Assembly: GCA_009843505.1 (NCBI GenBank)
Contig: VYDI01000009.1
Location: 1-64,000, forward strand
DNA: 64,000 nt
Source of the DNA: Holophagales bacterium
GTDB taxonomy: Bacteria; Acidobacteriota; Thermoanaerobaculia; Multivoradales; Multivoraceae
Direction of reading: 5' to 3'
The position numbers and the translations under genes were made by a program. The notes beneath the pieces are model-generated. The model ran no database searches, had not been told where the DNA came from, and was given only the letters and a program-made list of their open reading frames with translations. Every line of letters begins with the position of its first letter. The stretch's first letter is position 1. Of the stretch, positions 1-9,258 are shown piece by piece.

Positions 1-955
<955 letters not shown>

Positions 956-1094
956 ATTTTCAAGATTGCTGCACTCGAGACTTGGGCGCTTAGGTTTGGT
1001 CGGGGCGTGTAGCCACGACGGCGCCAGGACCCTTGAAGGATTCGATTCGGTTGGCAGGCGTCACCGGGAGGTGGCGCTAGGTCGATCCGGCGAT

Positions 1095-1212
<118 letters not shown>

Positions 1213-1222
1213 TCCTCTTTGG

Positions 1223-1259
1223 CCCTCGGTGGGTTCGTGCCCGCCGGGGGTCTTTTTTT
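1223..1259 (+). terminator. Rho-independent terminator of the rRNA operon
   Basis: An 11-bp stem (CCCTCGGTGGG with CCCGCCGGGGG, two G-U pairs) closes a 6-nt loop and is followed directly by TCTTTTTTT. The T-run lies only on the + strand side, so it ends the rRNA transcript and not the converging minus-strand gene that stops at 1280. Confidence 0.9.
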
Positions 1260-1279
1260 CTCTGGGCGGTAGGCGGTGG

Positions 1280-3772
1280 CTACGGGTAGTAGCCGCTCAT
1301 CGTCTTGACCTCGGCGCCGGTTCTGCGAACGTCGACGTGGATCCGGCGGAATCCGTCGTCGGTTCGGGTGTTGTCGGATTGGTAGGCGAGCAAGTACTGT
1401 GAGCGAAGTTCGCGCTGGACGTTGGCGTAGATCTCGTCGAGGAGTTCCGGGTCGCGGACGAAGTAGCTTTGGCCGCCGGTCTGGGCACTGAGACGGTCCA
1501 GGCGGCGCCTTGCTCCGGCCTCGTCGATTCCAAGGCCAATCGCGTACACAGTGACGCCGGCCCGGCGGGCGTACTCGAGAGTCTCCTCGAACGAGAAGCG
1601 CGAGACTTCATCTTTCCCGTCCGAGAGCAGGAGGATCGCGCGTTGTCCGGTGACGCCTGCAAGGTGGTAGAGGCTGAAGATCAGGCTGTCGTACAGGGCG
1701 GTCTGTCCTTCAGCGGTCAGGCCGGCGAGCCCGCTGCCCAGTTCCCGAAGGTCGCTGGTCAACCGGACGGCGAGGCGGGGAAACCGGTTGAACGTGATGA
1801 CCGCCGCCCGGTCCCGTGGCGTAACGGCCTGTTCGAAGAACCTCAGTGCCGCGCGTCGCGTGATGTCGAGTGAGGCGCGCATGGAGGCCGAGTTGTCGAT
1901 GACGACGCCCACGTGGATGGGGAGATCGACGACTCGCTCGAAGCGGCTCACGCGCTGCTCCTGGCCGTCCTCGTGCACTTGAAAGTCGGAAAGCTCGAGG
2001 TTCTCCAGCGGCCGTCCTCGACGATCCGTGACCGAGACGAACAGTTCCACGAACTGCACCTCGACGCGCTCGATGTCGCCGGGTGAGTTGATGAAGACGA
2101 GGTCCTCCGCCGTGTTGCCGTCGCGAAGATGCGCCACGGCACGCACGTACGACACGCCGACCGACGGTGGAAGCTGAATCGGCTGGATGAACGGCTCCTG
2201 GTAGAGGGTCGAGGACAGGTTCTCGTTCAGGTAGAACTCGAGCCGATCCAGGGTCGTCCCCTCTGGTACTTCGACCTCGGCTCGGGCGCGAAGGCTCGAG
2301 GCGTAGCTCCGGCCGCGCTGAGGCTCGATCAGCCTGACCGTGAAGTTGTGGTCGCCGGCGTTGATCGCCAGCTCGTCCCACGCCAGCACTTCACCGTTCT
2401 CGCCGACGCCTTCGACTCTCAGAGTCCGGGGCCGTGGAAAGTCGCCGAGGTCGAGCTCGACGCTGTAGGGCGGATGGGCCTTTCTGAGGACCGCTGTTTC
2501 GTCGAGCAGAAACGAGACGGCCGACACTCCGTCACCCTCGACCACCGCGTCGAAGCGAACGAGGCCGGAGAGGATCTCACCCGCGGGCTTCAGTAGTCGG
2601 ATGTCGACGGACTCGGAACCCACGCTTCGAGCCGCCTCCGCCAGCAACCGCTCGCCTTCGGGCCCGGCTCCGGGCACCGGCGCCAGGTCGGAGAGCTTGG
2701 GGACGCTGACGTCTTGCTCGCCGCGGAAGAACCGCCCGCCGTTGACGTCCTCGACCCTCAGGATCAGCCGGTAGTCGCCGGGCCGCAGGTAGCGCTGAAA
2801 GGGCAGGAGCAGCGGCCCGCCTGCCGCGTCGTGTTCAGCTTCGGTGGCGGGAAAGCCGAACTTGTAGCGGAACGACTCGAACAGCTCCCGCTCTCCGATG
2901 ACCTCGCCAACCAGGACGAAGTCGCGCGACCTGTAGCCGGCGAACTCGCCGACGGTGATTGCCGCGGGATCGACGCGGACCTGTCCCTGGACGACCGTAC
3001 GACTCTGAAACCGGCCAAGGAAGTCGTAGTCGGTGTCGGCCTTGAAAAGGGCCGCACCGGGCGGCAGGTCGGTGCTGGCCGCCGCGAAAGCGGCCACCCA
3101 CTCTTCGTTGCGAGGCCTCGGCTTCGCGAGCACGCGGGCGAGCTGGCTTCCGTACTCGCGTCCCAGACTGCGCATCTGGTCGATGACGTCCTCCAGCAGA
3201 TGGCCGTTGATGCATGCCTTCGCACCCTCGACGACTCCCCGGATGTCGCCCCGGCCCGGCGCCCAGACCCGGGCTTCTCCAAGACCCCTCGGGCGAACGA
3301 AGAGCAGCAGGAAGTTGAACCGGACCCGGTCGCTTCCCTGGTACGTCCAGACCTCGGCCGGTATGCGCGTCGTGGTGCATCGGACCTGGATGATGCGGTT
3401 CGGTTCGCCGTGGATCAGCAGAACCTGGGCGCGCGCGTCCGTCAGCCCCCCGTAGTTGCTGCGGGCGTAGGCTGCCCGCTCCTCCCAGCGTTCGCGCATC
3501 TCGTTGCGCCCGGTCTTGGGTACGGGGTCGCGGACCTGCCAGAACTTCCGAATGAAGGCCTCCCGCTGGTAGTCGCGCGTGAGCCGGAAGAAGAGGTCGC
3601 GTTCCTCGGCCGTCATGATGACCGAGACCTCGGCGAGCCAGTCGGCATGGCGCTTGGTCAGGCGGTCGGCAGCCGTGGCGGAGCCCGCCAGGGTGGAGAA
3701 ACCGAGCAGCATCGCCACCGCAGCAGGACCGGCCCGGCGGCTCGAAGGCCATGCTGCCGCGGATCGGCTCAC
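1280..3772 (-). CDS. Exported GWxTD / VWFA-related domain protein
   Basis: An 830-aa protein with an N-terminal signal sequence (hydrophobic stretch about residues 17-34, cleavage near ATAAD). Residues about 35-180 resemble the GWxTD region common in Acidobacteriota, with RDYQREAFIRKFWQVRDP and a HGEPNRI turn. A C-terminal von Willebrand A domain (about 615-800) carries the metal-binding DNSASM motif and a second LLLSDGKDE segment, as in the VWFA-related Acidobacterial family. It starts at GTG 3772; the next in-frame ATG would remove part of the signal. A likely envelope or extracellular binding protein with unknown ligand. It converges on the rRNA operon. Confidence 0.8.
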   Translation of the reverse strand: MSRSAAAWPSSRRAGPAAVAMLLGFSTLAGSATAADRLTKRHADWLAEVSVIMTAEERDLFFRLTRDYQREAFIRKFWQVRDPVPKTGRNEMRERWEERAAYARSNYGGLTDARAQVLLIHGEPNRIIQVRCTTTRIPAEVWTYQGSDRVRFNFLLLFVRPRGLGEARVWAPGRGDIRGVVEGAKACINGHLLEDVIDQMRSLGREYGSQLARVLAKPRPRNEEWVAAFAAASTDLPPGAALFKADTDYDFLGRFQSRTVVQGQVRVDPAAITVGEFAGYRSRDFVLVGEVIGERELFESFRYKFGFPATEAEHDAAGGPLLLPFQRYLRPGDYRLILRVEDVNGGRFFRGEQDVSVPKLSDLAPVPGAGPEGERLLAEAARSVGSESVDIRLLKPAGEILSGLVRFDAVVEGDGVSAVSFLLDETAVLRKAHPPYSVELDLGDFPRPRTLRVEGVGENGEVLAWDELAINAGDHNFTVRLIEPQRGRSYASSLRARAEVEVPEGTTLDRLEFYLNENLSSTLYQEPFIQPIQLPPSVGVSYVRAVAHLRDGNTAEDLVFINSPGDIERVEVQFVELFVSVTDRRGRPLENLELSDFQVHEDGQEQRVSRFERVVDLPIHVGVVIDNSASMRASLDITRRAALRFFEQAVTPRDRAAVITFNRFPRLAVRLTSDLRELGSGLAGLTAEGQTALYDSLIFSLYHLAGVTGQRAILLLSDGKDEVSRFSFEETLEYARRAGVTVYAIGLGIDEAGARRRLDRLSAQTGGQSYFVRDPELLDEIYANVQRELRSQYLLAYQSDNTRTDDGFRRIHVDVRRTGAEVKTMSGYYP

Positions 3773-3844
3773 GGTCCCGGAGCGTACCAGTCAGGAGTGC
3801 GACGAAACCGGGAGCGGAGGCGGGCGCAGCCGGCGTCCGGTTGC

Positions 3845-3850
3845 TATACT
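3845..3850 (+). promoter_or_regulatory. Possible -10 element TATACT
   Basis: TATACT stands out in very GC-rich surroundings about 85 nt before the start of the YHS-like gene. No good -35 box is seen at 17 nt, so this is a weak call. Confidence 0.3.
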
Positions 3851-3935
3851 CGCGAGCCCTGTTTTACTGGACAGGCGCCGATCGTCGGCGCCGTACTCGT
3901 TGTCCACTCCAAGCACCGCGGAGGGATCCCCGCTC

Positions 3936-4505
3936 ATGTCGAAGAAGCTCGTTTCCGGTCGTTCAGCGCCCCGTTTCATCCTGGTCCTGGCGATGGCCCT
4001 TTGCGTGGCGCCGATTGCCGCGCAGTTGCCGCCCGACGCGGTCGACCTGGCCAAGGTGAAGATCCCGGAGGCCCTCAAGTCGACAGACCTCTGTCCGGTC
4101 AAGTTCGTGCCGTCCGCCGCCGAGGGCGAAACCTGGAGCCATGGCGGTGTCGCGTACCGGGGTAGCGAGCCCGGTGTCGCGGCGACCTTCGCCGGCGATC
4201 CCGACACGTTTGCCGCCAAGGCTGCCGAGGAGCGCTACGTGGAGAACTTCATGCTCGCGATGAGCACGATCTGGTGCCCGATCACCGACGAGGTGACGCC
4301 CGGCGGCCGGAAGCAGGTCGACGGCCTGGGCTACACCTGGGAGAGCTGCTGCTCCTTCTGCGACGAAGAGATGGCGCCTGAGAACTTCGACGAGGCCCTG
4401 GAGCGCCTTCGTGAGCGGGCCGTCGAGTCGTTCGAGTTGACGGGCGGCATCTACACCGAGGGTGCAAGCAGTCCGGTCGAAGGTGCGATCAGGGACGACA
4501 TCTAG
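3936..4505 (+). CDS. Secreted protein with two YHS-like segments
   Basis: A 189-aa product with a clear signal peptide (FILVLAMALCVAPIAAQ). The ATG at 3936 is preferred over longer in-frame starts because the signal peptide follows it directly. The mature part has two segments like the YHS domain: first CPVKF with AYRGSEPG and a FAGDPDTF tail, then CPITDEVTPGG with SCCSFCDEE. The first segment has lost the usual second Cys pair. YHS domains often bind metals or occur in metal-handling proteins; a periplasmic metal-related role is inference. Six bases separate it from the next gene. Confidence 0.6.
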   Translation: MSKKLVSGRSAPRFILVLAMALCVAPIAAQLPPDAVDLAKVKIPEALKSTDLCPVKFVPSAAEGETWSHGGVAYRGSEPGVAATFAGDPDTFAAKAAEERYVENFMLAMSTIWCPITDEVTPGGRKQVDGLGYTWESCCSFCDEEMAPENFDEALERLRERAVESFELTGGIYTEGASSPVEGAIRDDI

Positions 4506-4511
4506 GGTCCC

Positions 4512-5072
4512 TTGCCTCGCATAACGCGTGTCTACACGCGGACCGGCGATGATGGAACCACCGGTCTGGGCGTTCGCATCCGCGTTCGCAAGGACGACGC
4601 TCGCGTCGAAGCCTACGGCGCGGTCGACGAACTGAACTCGGCGCTGGGCGTCGCGGTCGCCGCCGGACCGTCTACTCCGGTTGCCGAGAGCCTCCGCCGG
4701 GTTCAGCAGGAACTGTTCCACCTCGGTTCGGATCTCTGCGTTCCGCCGGACCACGGCGCTCCCGCCGTGCCGCGCATCGAGCAGCGCCACATCGAGGCCC
4801 TGGAGAAGACGATCGACCGCCTGCAGGAAGAACTCGAGCCGCTCGCGAACTTCGTGCTGCCTGGTGGCTGCGCCTCGGCTGCCGCGCTGCACCTTGCCAG
4901 GACCATCTGTCGCCGGGCAGAGCGGCGGCTGGTGACGCTCGCCGCGGCCGAGCCGGTCGGTGCGCCGGCCCTGACCTACGTCAACCGGCTATCCGACGCG
5001 CTCTTCGTCATGGCCCGCTACGAAAACCTGGTTCGCGGTGAGTCGGACGTGCTCTGGGACTCGAGGGCGTAG
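4512..5072 (+). CDS. Cob(I)yrinic acid a,c-diamide adenosyltransferase, PduO type
   Basis: A 186-aa protein of the usual size for PduO-type ATP:corrinoid adenosyltransferases, which move the adenosyl group of ATP to cob(I)alamin. The N-terminus YTRTGDDGTTGL is the family's ATP-binding signature, and the later RRAERR and NRLSDALFVMARYEN segments are also typical. The start is TTG 4512; no ATG or GTG gives a full N-terminus, and Pro-Arg-Ile-Thr fits family starts. It lies 6 nt after the YHS-like gene and 25 nt before atpZ. No cobalamin riboswitch is visible upstream. Confidence 0.9.
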   Translation: MPRITRVYTRTGDDGTTGLGVRIRVRKDDARVEAYGAVDELNSALGVAVAAGPSTPVAESLRRVQQELFHLGSDLCVPPDHGAPAVPRIEQRHIEALEKTIDRLQEELEPLANFVLPGGCASAAALHLARTICRRAERRLVTLAAAEPVGAPALTYVNRLSDALFVMARYENLVRGESDVLWDSRA

Positions 5073-5082
5073 CGCCGTGCTC

Positions 5083-5088
5083 TAGGAT
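5083..5088 (+). promoter_or_regulatory. Possible -10 element TAGGAT, near-leaderless start of atpZ-like gene
   Basis: TAGGAT ends 9 nt before ATG 5098, which would place the transcript start at or just before the start codon. The same spacing is seen at 17567, 37208, 45738 and 52470. No -35 element is evident. Confidence 0.3.
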
Positions 5089-5097
5089 GAACGCGGG

Positions 5098-5328
5098 ATG
5101 CGCCTGCCAATGCGACTTCTCGACGTGGCGGTCATCGGCCTCGTATTTCCGGTGGCCTCCGTCCTTGGCTTTCTGGCCGGCGAGACGGTCGGAGAGTGGT
5201 TCGACGCGCCGAAGACCGGGGCGATGATCGGGTTCCTGTTCGGGGTCGCGGCGGGCTTCTACAACGCGTACCAGACGATCCGGCGCGTGAGCGCGGACGA
5301 AGAGGAAGATGGCTTCGGCAGCTCGTGA
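5098..5328 (+). CDS. AtpZ/AtpI-like small membrane protein of the ATP synthase operon
   Basis: A 76-aa protein with two membrane helices (about residues 5-27 and 37-58) and an acidic tail. The pattern GFLAGETVGEWFDAP followed by a glycine-rich second helix (GFLFGVAAGFYNAY) matches the small AtpZ/ATPase gene 1 family that precedes F-type ATP synthase operons and is linked to rotor assembly or Mg2+/Ca2+ handling. It overlaps the next gene by 20 nt. An in-frame ATG at 5110 is an alternative start. Confidence 0.7.
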   Translation: MRLPMRLLDVAVIGLVFPVASVLGFLAGETVGEWFDAPKTGAMIGFLFGVAAGFYNAYQTIRRVSADEEEDGFGSS

Positions 5329-5740
5329 AGTAGCCCGCCTGCTCGGCTTCCGGGGGCCCTCCGGACAGGAGGATCGGTTGGCCGCGATGTCGAAGCGGGT
5401 TCTTCGCTGGTCGCTGCTGCTGACGGCCCTGGGAGGTGCGGCGGCGCTGGCCTGGAGCCCGGGCGCCGCAATCGCCTTGACAGCCGCAGGGCTCGTCAGT
5501 AGTTTCAGCTTCCGCGGCCTCGAGATGCAGGTCCGCGCGTTGGAGCCGAACGTCGACGGGCGTGCTGGCGCCAGGAACACTCTGTTCACCGTTCTCCGCT
5601 ATTCGTTGTTGAGCGCTTTCATCGTTGCGGCCCTGCTTGTGGGGTCAAGGGAGTTCATCGCGCTAATCCTGGGATTCTCGGTCGTGCCTCTGGCACTGGT
5701 GGCTTCGGAACTGGCGCGTCGTGTCGGCTCGCCTCGCTAG
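5309..5740 (+). CDS. Probable ATP synthase subunit I (AtpI-like)
   Basis: A 143-aa protein with about four hydrophobic segments (roughly residues 31-50, 53-70, 95-113 and 116-136). Sequence similarity to AtpI is not obvious by eye. The call rests on size, topology and position between the AtpZ-like gene and atpB. It starts inside the previous gene, with AGAGGAAG just before the ATG. About 120 nt without recognisable signals follow before atpB. Confidence 0.5.
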   Translation: MASAAREVARLLGFRGPSGQEDRLAAMSKRVLRWSLLLTALGGAAALAWSPGAAIALTAAGLVSSFSFRGLEMQVRALEPNVDGRAGARNTLFTVLRYSLLSAFIVAALLVGSREFIALILGFSVVPLALVASELARRVGSPR

Positions 5741-5861
5741 CCTGAGGATCAGCCCGGTTCCGACCCGTACGCCGACCGACTCCGCGTAACCGGACACACG
5801 CCCGACTCCTCCGTTCGAGCGACGGTCACGATCCCTCCACGTCCGAAGTCCCCCAACTGTC

Positions 5862-6584
5862 ATGGCTGCCGGCGAACACTCCATCCTCTACGAGCCCGTG
5901 AACGCGGTCTGGAAGTTCGGCGTGGGTCTGGCGGGAGCCGAGGAGAGCCTGCCCCCCGAAGTGCCGGATCACGTCGTCATGGCGTTGTTCGTCTTCGGCG
6001 TCGTGACGACGCTGGGCGTAGTCGTGTCGAACGGACTGAATCGGGACGATCCGGGGAAGGTGCAGCAGATCGTCGAGATTGTCCTCAACTGGATGCGAAA
6101 CCTCCTCGAGGAGACGATCGGCGAGGGCGGCTCGCGACACCTGCCCCTGATCGCTTCGTTCGCCTTCTTCATCTTCATCAGCAACCTGTCGGGATCCATC
6201 TTCTTCCTGCTGCCCCCGACCCAGAACGTCAACGTCACGTTCGCCCTCTCCATTACGGCATGGGTGCTGTACCACCTGTTCGGCCTGCGCCGGAACGGCC
6301 TGCGCTACTTCGCGCACTTCGTTGGCCCGGTCCTCTGGCTTGCCCCGCTGTTCATCCCGCTCGAGATCATCAGTCACGCGGCTCGCGTGCTCTCGCTCGG
6401 CATGCGGCTGTTCGGGAACGTCTTCGGCGAACACCTCGCCGCGGCCGCCATCTTCAGTCTGGTTCCCCTTGCGCTGCCGTTGCCGATCATGGCGCTCGGC
6501 CTCCTGGCCGCGACGCTGCAGACCTTCATCTTCATCATGTTGACCACCGTTTACATCGCCGAGGCTGAAGCGTCGGCACACTGA
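5862..6584 (+). CDS. atpB: F0F1 ATP synthase subunit a
   Basis: A 240-aa integral membrane protein, the stator half-channel of the F0 motor. It has the family signature around the essential arginine (HAARVLSLGMRLFGNVFGEHL), the NLSGSIFFLLPPTQNVNVTFALS segment split as expected for helices 2-3, and a final FIFIMLTTVYIAEA helix. The subunit c gene follows 16 nt later. The remaining subunits (b, delta, alpha, gamma, beta, epsilon) are not in the window, so the operon is split. Confidence 0.95.
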   Translation: MAAGEHSILYEPVNAVWKFGVGLAGAEESLPPEVPDHVVMALFVFGVVTTLGVVVSNGLNRDDPGKVQQIVEIVLNWMRNLLEETIGEGGSRHLPLIASFAFFIFISNLSGSIFFLLPPTQNVNVTFALSITAWVLYHLFGLRRNGLRYFAHFVGPVLWLAPLFIPLEIISHAARVLSLGMRLFGNVFGEHLAAAAIFSLVPLALPLPIMALGLLAATLQTFIFIMLTTVYIAEAEASAH

Positions 6585-6600
6585 AAGGGACTCTCAGGAA

Positions 6601-6921
6601 ATGAAGAAGTCAAAGCTCGTCCTTCTCGTGGCCCTGCTGCTCACCCTGTTTGCCGCTCCGGCCTTGGCTCAGGACGGCGCAGAAGGCGACGGCGGCGGCG
6701 CCAATCTCGGCCTGCTGGGCGCCGCCGTGGGCATTGGTATCGCCGCGGCCGGCGGCGCGATCGGTCAGGGCCGCGCGACCGGCGAGGCCTGCGCGGGTTT
6801 GGCGCGGAATCCGGGCGCCGGCGGGCGGATCCAGATCATGCTGCTGATCGGTCTGGCGTTCATGGAGTCGGTCGTGATCTACGCCCTGGTCATCGCGCTC
6901 CGCGGCGCCGGTTTCGTCTAG
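6601..6921 (+). CDS. atpE: F0F1 ATP synthase subunit c, with N-terminal signal-like segment
   Basis: A 106-aa protein: a signal-peptide-like leader (LVLLVALLLTLFAAPALAQ, residues 6-24), an acidic-Gly linker, then the two-helix hairpin. Helix 1 has the Gly-rich AAVGIGIAAAGGAIGQG with Gln56; the loop reads ARNPG; helix 2 is LLIGLAFMESVVIYALVIAL with the ion-binding Glu89. Gln56, Glu89, Ser90 and Tyr94 align with Gln32, Glu65, Ser66 and Tyr70 of the Ilyobacter tartaricus Na+ rotor; Thr67 there is Val91 here. Ion choice cannot be settled from sequence alone. It is the last atp gene here. Confidence 0.93.
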   Translation: MKKSKLVLLVALLLTLFAAPALAQDGAEGDGGGANLGLLGAAVGIGIAAAGGAIGQGRATGEACAGLARNPGAGGRIQIMLLIGLAFMESVVIYALVIALRGAGFV

Positions 6922-6970
6922 GAGAAACGCGCGGCGGTTTGGCGGCGCCAGGAAACTGGCGTCGCCTGAA

Positions 6971-7027
6971 GCCTCCAGAGGGAGGCCTTCTGGCCGGCTT
7001 GCACGTCCCTTGTGGCGTGCGCCGGCC
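6971..7027 (+). terminator. Two hairpins after atpE, possible terminator
   Basis: GCCTCC/GGAGGC (6971-6986) is followed by a larger stem: GGCCGGC with GCCGGCC plus GCACG with CGTGC, around a 10-nt loop (6992-7027). No T-run follows, so intrinsic termination is not certain. It sits in the 298-nt gap between atpE and the sigma factor gene, where I see nothing else. Confidence 0.45.
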
Positions 7028-7219
7028 ATATTGGCGTCTTGCGGGGCTCTTTGCGCGGGCATCGGCTTCGACTCACGGCGGTGGCGCCGGGCCGGAAACG
7101 GCGCGCTGACAGGGAGATGACGGTCTCGCCCTCGCGACTGCGGTACTTGGCACCGAATGTGCTGACACCTTCCACACAAGGCGTCGCGGCCCAATTGCCG
7201 CGACGGGGGAGGCAAACAC

Positions 7220-7840
7220 ATGAGCGCCATAGCCGATCACAACGGCGGCTGGAACTTCGAGGCTGAGGTGCTGCCCTTCATGGACAGTCTCTACAGCACG
7301 GCCTATCGGATGTCCCGTAATCGTCAGGACGCCGAGGATCTCCTGCAGGAGACCTACCTGCGGGCGTACAAGTACTACGACAAGTTCCAGGAAGGGACGA
7401 ACTTCAAGGCCTGGTTGTTCAAGATCCTCAAGAACACGTTCATCAACCGCTACAGGAAGCGCCAGCGCCAGCCGCTCAAGAACTCCTTCGACGAGATCGA
7501 GGACGCCTTCGAGTCGAAGCTCCTCGAGTCGCCGCTGACCGCGCGTGGCGCGACTCCGGAGGAAGAGTTGATGGTGGACGCGCTCGATCAAGATGTTCAG
7601 CAGGCCCTGGAGGCGCTTCCCGAGGACTACCGAACGGCGGTTGAACTGGCCGACCTGCAGGGGCTGTCCTACCGCGAGATCGCGGATCAGCTCGGTATTC
7701 CCCTGGGCACCGTCATGAGCCGGCTCTACCGGGGCAGGCGCAAGCTTGAGGCCGTTCTCCTGCAGTATGCCCGTGAGCACGGCTACATCCGTTCCCGTGC
7801 GCCCAGGAAGATGAGGTCGAAGCGGCAGGACGCGGCCTGA
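7220..7840 (+). CDS. ECF-type RNA polymerase sigma factor, SigR/RpoE-like
   Basis: A 206-aa sigma-70 family protein. Region 2 is seen in [22 protein letters not shown] and [20 protein letters not shown]; region 4 in [20 protein letters not shown] and [24 protein letters not shown]. The GTNFKAWLF and TFINRYRK segments recall the SigR/ECF12 group, usually paired with a zinc anti-sigma factor. No such gene follows; the next gene is a peptidase. A strong ribosome site (GGGGGAGG, 8 nt before ATG 7220) supports the start. Target genes are unknown. Confidence 0.85.
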   Translation: MSAIADHNGGWNFEAEVLPFMDSLYSTAYRMSRNRQDAEDLLQETYLRAYKYYDKFQEGTNFKAWLFKILKNTFINRYRKRQRQPLKNSFDEIEDAFESKLLESPLTARGATPEEELMVDALDQDVQQALEALPEDYRTAVELADLQGLSYREIADQLGIPLGTVMSRLYRGRRKLEAVLLQYAREHGYIRSRAPRKMRSKRQDAA

Positions 7841-7887
7841 CGTGGCAGAATAGGACTTTCCGGGTTTGCCCGGCAGGTTCCTAACTC

Positions 7888-9183
7888 GTGCGTACTGAAC
7901 AACTTGGGCGTTGGGCTGCGGGTCTCCTGAGTGTCGCGATCGCGATCTTCCTGGGCTGGCTTGCGATCCGTCCGGCGCCTTCGTTGATCGAGGTGAGCAC
8001 CGGGGAGTCAGGTGGCGCGGTCGATGACGATCCGACCTTCGCGCTGGACCCGGAGGCACTGGACAAGGTGCCCTTCCCGCTCGAGCATGAGATTCGGAGA
8101 GGCGACACTCTCGACGGAGTCCTGCGCCGAGCCGGCGTCCCGGAGGTGGAACTCCGTCAGGCCAGCGCCGCGGTCAGCGAGGTGCTGGACCCCCGCAAGC
8201 TGCGCGCTCGCGACTCCTACTATTCGATGGTCCATCGCGATGAGGGACTCGTCGGCATCAGACTGCCGCGCCGGGGCCAGGGCGTCGTCGTGGCCGACCG
8301 GAATCACGGTGCCTGGACGAGCCACTACCGTCCCTATCGACGCAGTCACATCCGGCGTCTTGTCCGCGGCGACCTGCACGGAGCCCTGGAGAGCTCGATT
8401 CGCCGCGCCGGCGGGCCTGCCAATCTGGCCGAGAGGATGGCGAGGGTGCTGCAGTGGGATCTCGACTTCAATCGAGACCTGCGGATCGGCGACCGCTTCG
8501 AGATCCTCTTCGACGAGCTCCTGCTGGACGGCCAGGTCCAGGGGGTCGATCAGATCCATGCGCTTCGCTACCGGAACCGGGACCGGTGGCTCGAGGCCTA
8601 CGGCTTTTCGGACGAGGAACCGGCGGGGGCCGGTTCGAGCCGTTACTACGATGCCGACGGTCAACCGCTGCAGCGGCAGTTCCTCCGTTCGCCTCTGCCG
8701 TACTCGAGGGTCACGTCCCGGTTCTCGTTGAGTCGGTTCCACCCGATCCTGAAGCGTCGCATGCCGCACTACGGCGTTGACTACGGCGCGCCGGTCGGAA
8801 CCCCGGTGCGGGCGACCGCGAATGGAACGGTCGTCTCGGCGGGCGTACGCGGAGGGGGCGGTCGGACGGTCCGGCTGCGTCACGCCAACGGCTACCTGAC
8901 GGCCTATCTGCATCTTTCGGGCTACGCGCGAGGCATTCGCTCCGGAGCGCGCGTCGATCAGGGCCAGGTCATCGGGTACGTCGGCTCCAGCGGCCTTTCG
9001 ACCGGGCCGCATCTCGACTATCGCGTGCAGAGCAACGGCCGCTGGATCAACCCGGCGACTTTGGTGAGCGAACCCGTGCCGCCATTGGCCGACGCCTTGC
9101 TGCCGGCCTTCTTCGAACGCCGGGACGCCTTGCGCCACGAACTGGAGGGCGGTCCGGGACGCGACGTTCGTTTGGGTCCCTAG
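7888..9183 (+). CDS. Membrane-anchored M23 family peptidase (LytM domain)
   Basis: A 431-aa protein with one N-terminal membrane segment (about residues 9-27), an OapA/LysM-like region (HEIRRGDTLDGVLRRAGV) and a C-terminal LytM domain (about 285-400). The domain has the first zinc motif (HYGVDYGAP) and YLHLSG. The last motif, normally H-x-H, reads GPHLDYRV, with Asp in place of the second His. Such proteins cut peptidoglycan cross-links; the substitution leaves activity open. Starts at GTG 7888, 47 nt after the sigma gene. Confidence 0.82.
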   Translation: MRTEQLGRWAAGLLSVAIAIFLGWLAIRPAPSLIEVSTGESGGAVDDDPTFALDPEALDKVPFPLEHEIRRGDTLDGVLRRAGVPEVELRQASAAVSEVLDPRKLRARDSYYSMVHRDEGLVGIRLPRRGQGVVVADRNHGAWTSHYRPYRRSHIRRLVRGDLHGALESSIRRAGGPANLAERMARVLQWDLDFNRDLRIGDRFEILFDELLLDGQVQGVDQIHALRYRNRDRWLEAYGFSDEEPAGAGSSRYYDADGQPLQRQFLRSPLPYSRVTSRFSLSRFHPILKRRMPHYGVDYGAPVGTPVRATANGTVVSAGVRGGGGRTVRLRHANGYLTAYLHLSGYARGIRSGARVDQGQVIGYVGSSGLSTGPHLDYRVQSNGRWINPATLVSEPVPPLADALLPAFFERRDALRHELEGGPGRDVRLGP

Positions 9184-9211
9184 CCCCTAGCGCGTCGACC
9201 GGCGGCGCTTT

Positions 9212-9245
9212 CACATTGGGTGCGCCGGCGTCCCCGCCGGCATCC
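9212..9245. repeat. 34-bp direct repeat, copy 1 (copy 2 at 9495-9528)
   Basis: Two copies of a 34-bp sequence, identical at 32 positions, flank the MITE-like element. The core contains a small hairpin (GCCGGCG TCCC CGCCGGC). A third, interrupted copy of the core lies near 47402. Confidence 0.8.
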
Positions 9246-9258
9246 AGGACACGCACCC

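Noticed and set aside
956..1094. tRNA gene in the 23S-5S spacer
   Set aside because: No cloverleaf, T-loop consensus or CCA end found.
1223..1259. Two-way terminator also serving the VWA gene
   Set aside because: On the minus strand the stem is preceded by A's and not followed by a T-run.
2714..4165. 483-codon open frame on the + strand opposite the VWA gene
   Set aside because: Antisense shadow produced by high G+C; low-complexity basic/acidic sequence and no family signal, while the minus-strand frame has clear domains.
4506..4511. Cobalamin riboswitch for the adenosyltransferase gene
   Set aside because: Only 6 nt separate it from the previous gene and no B12-box-like sequence is seen further upstream.
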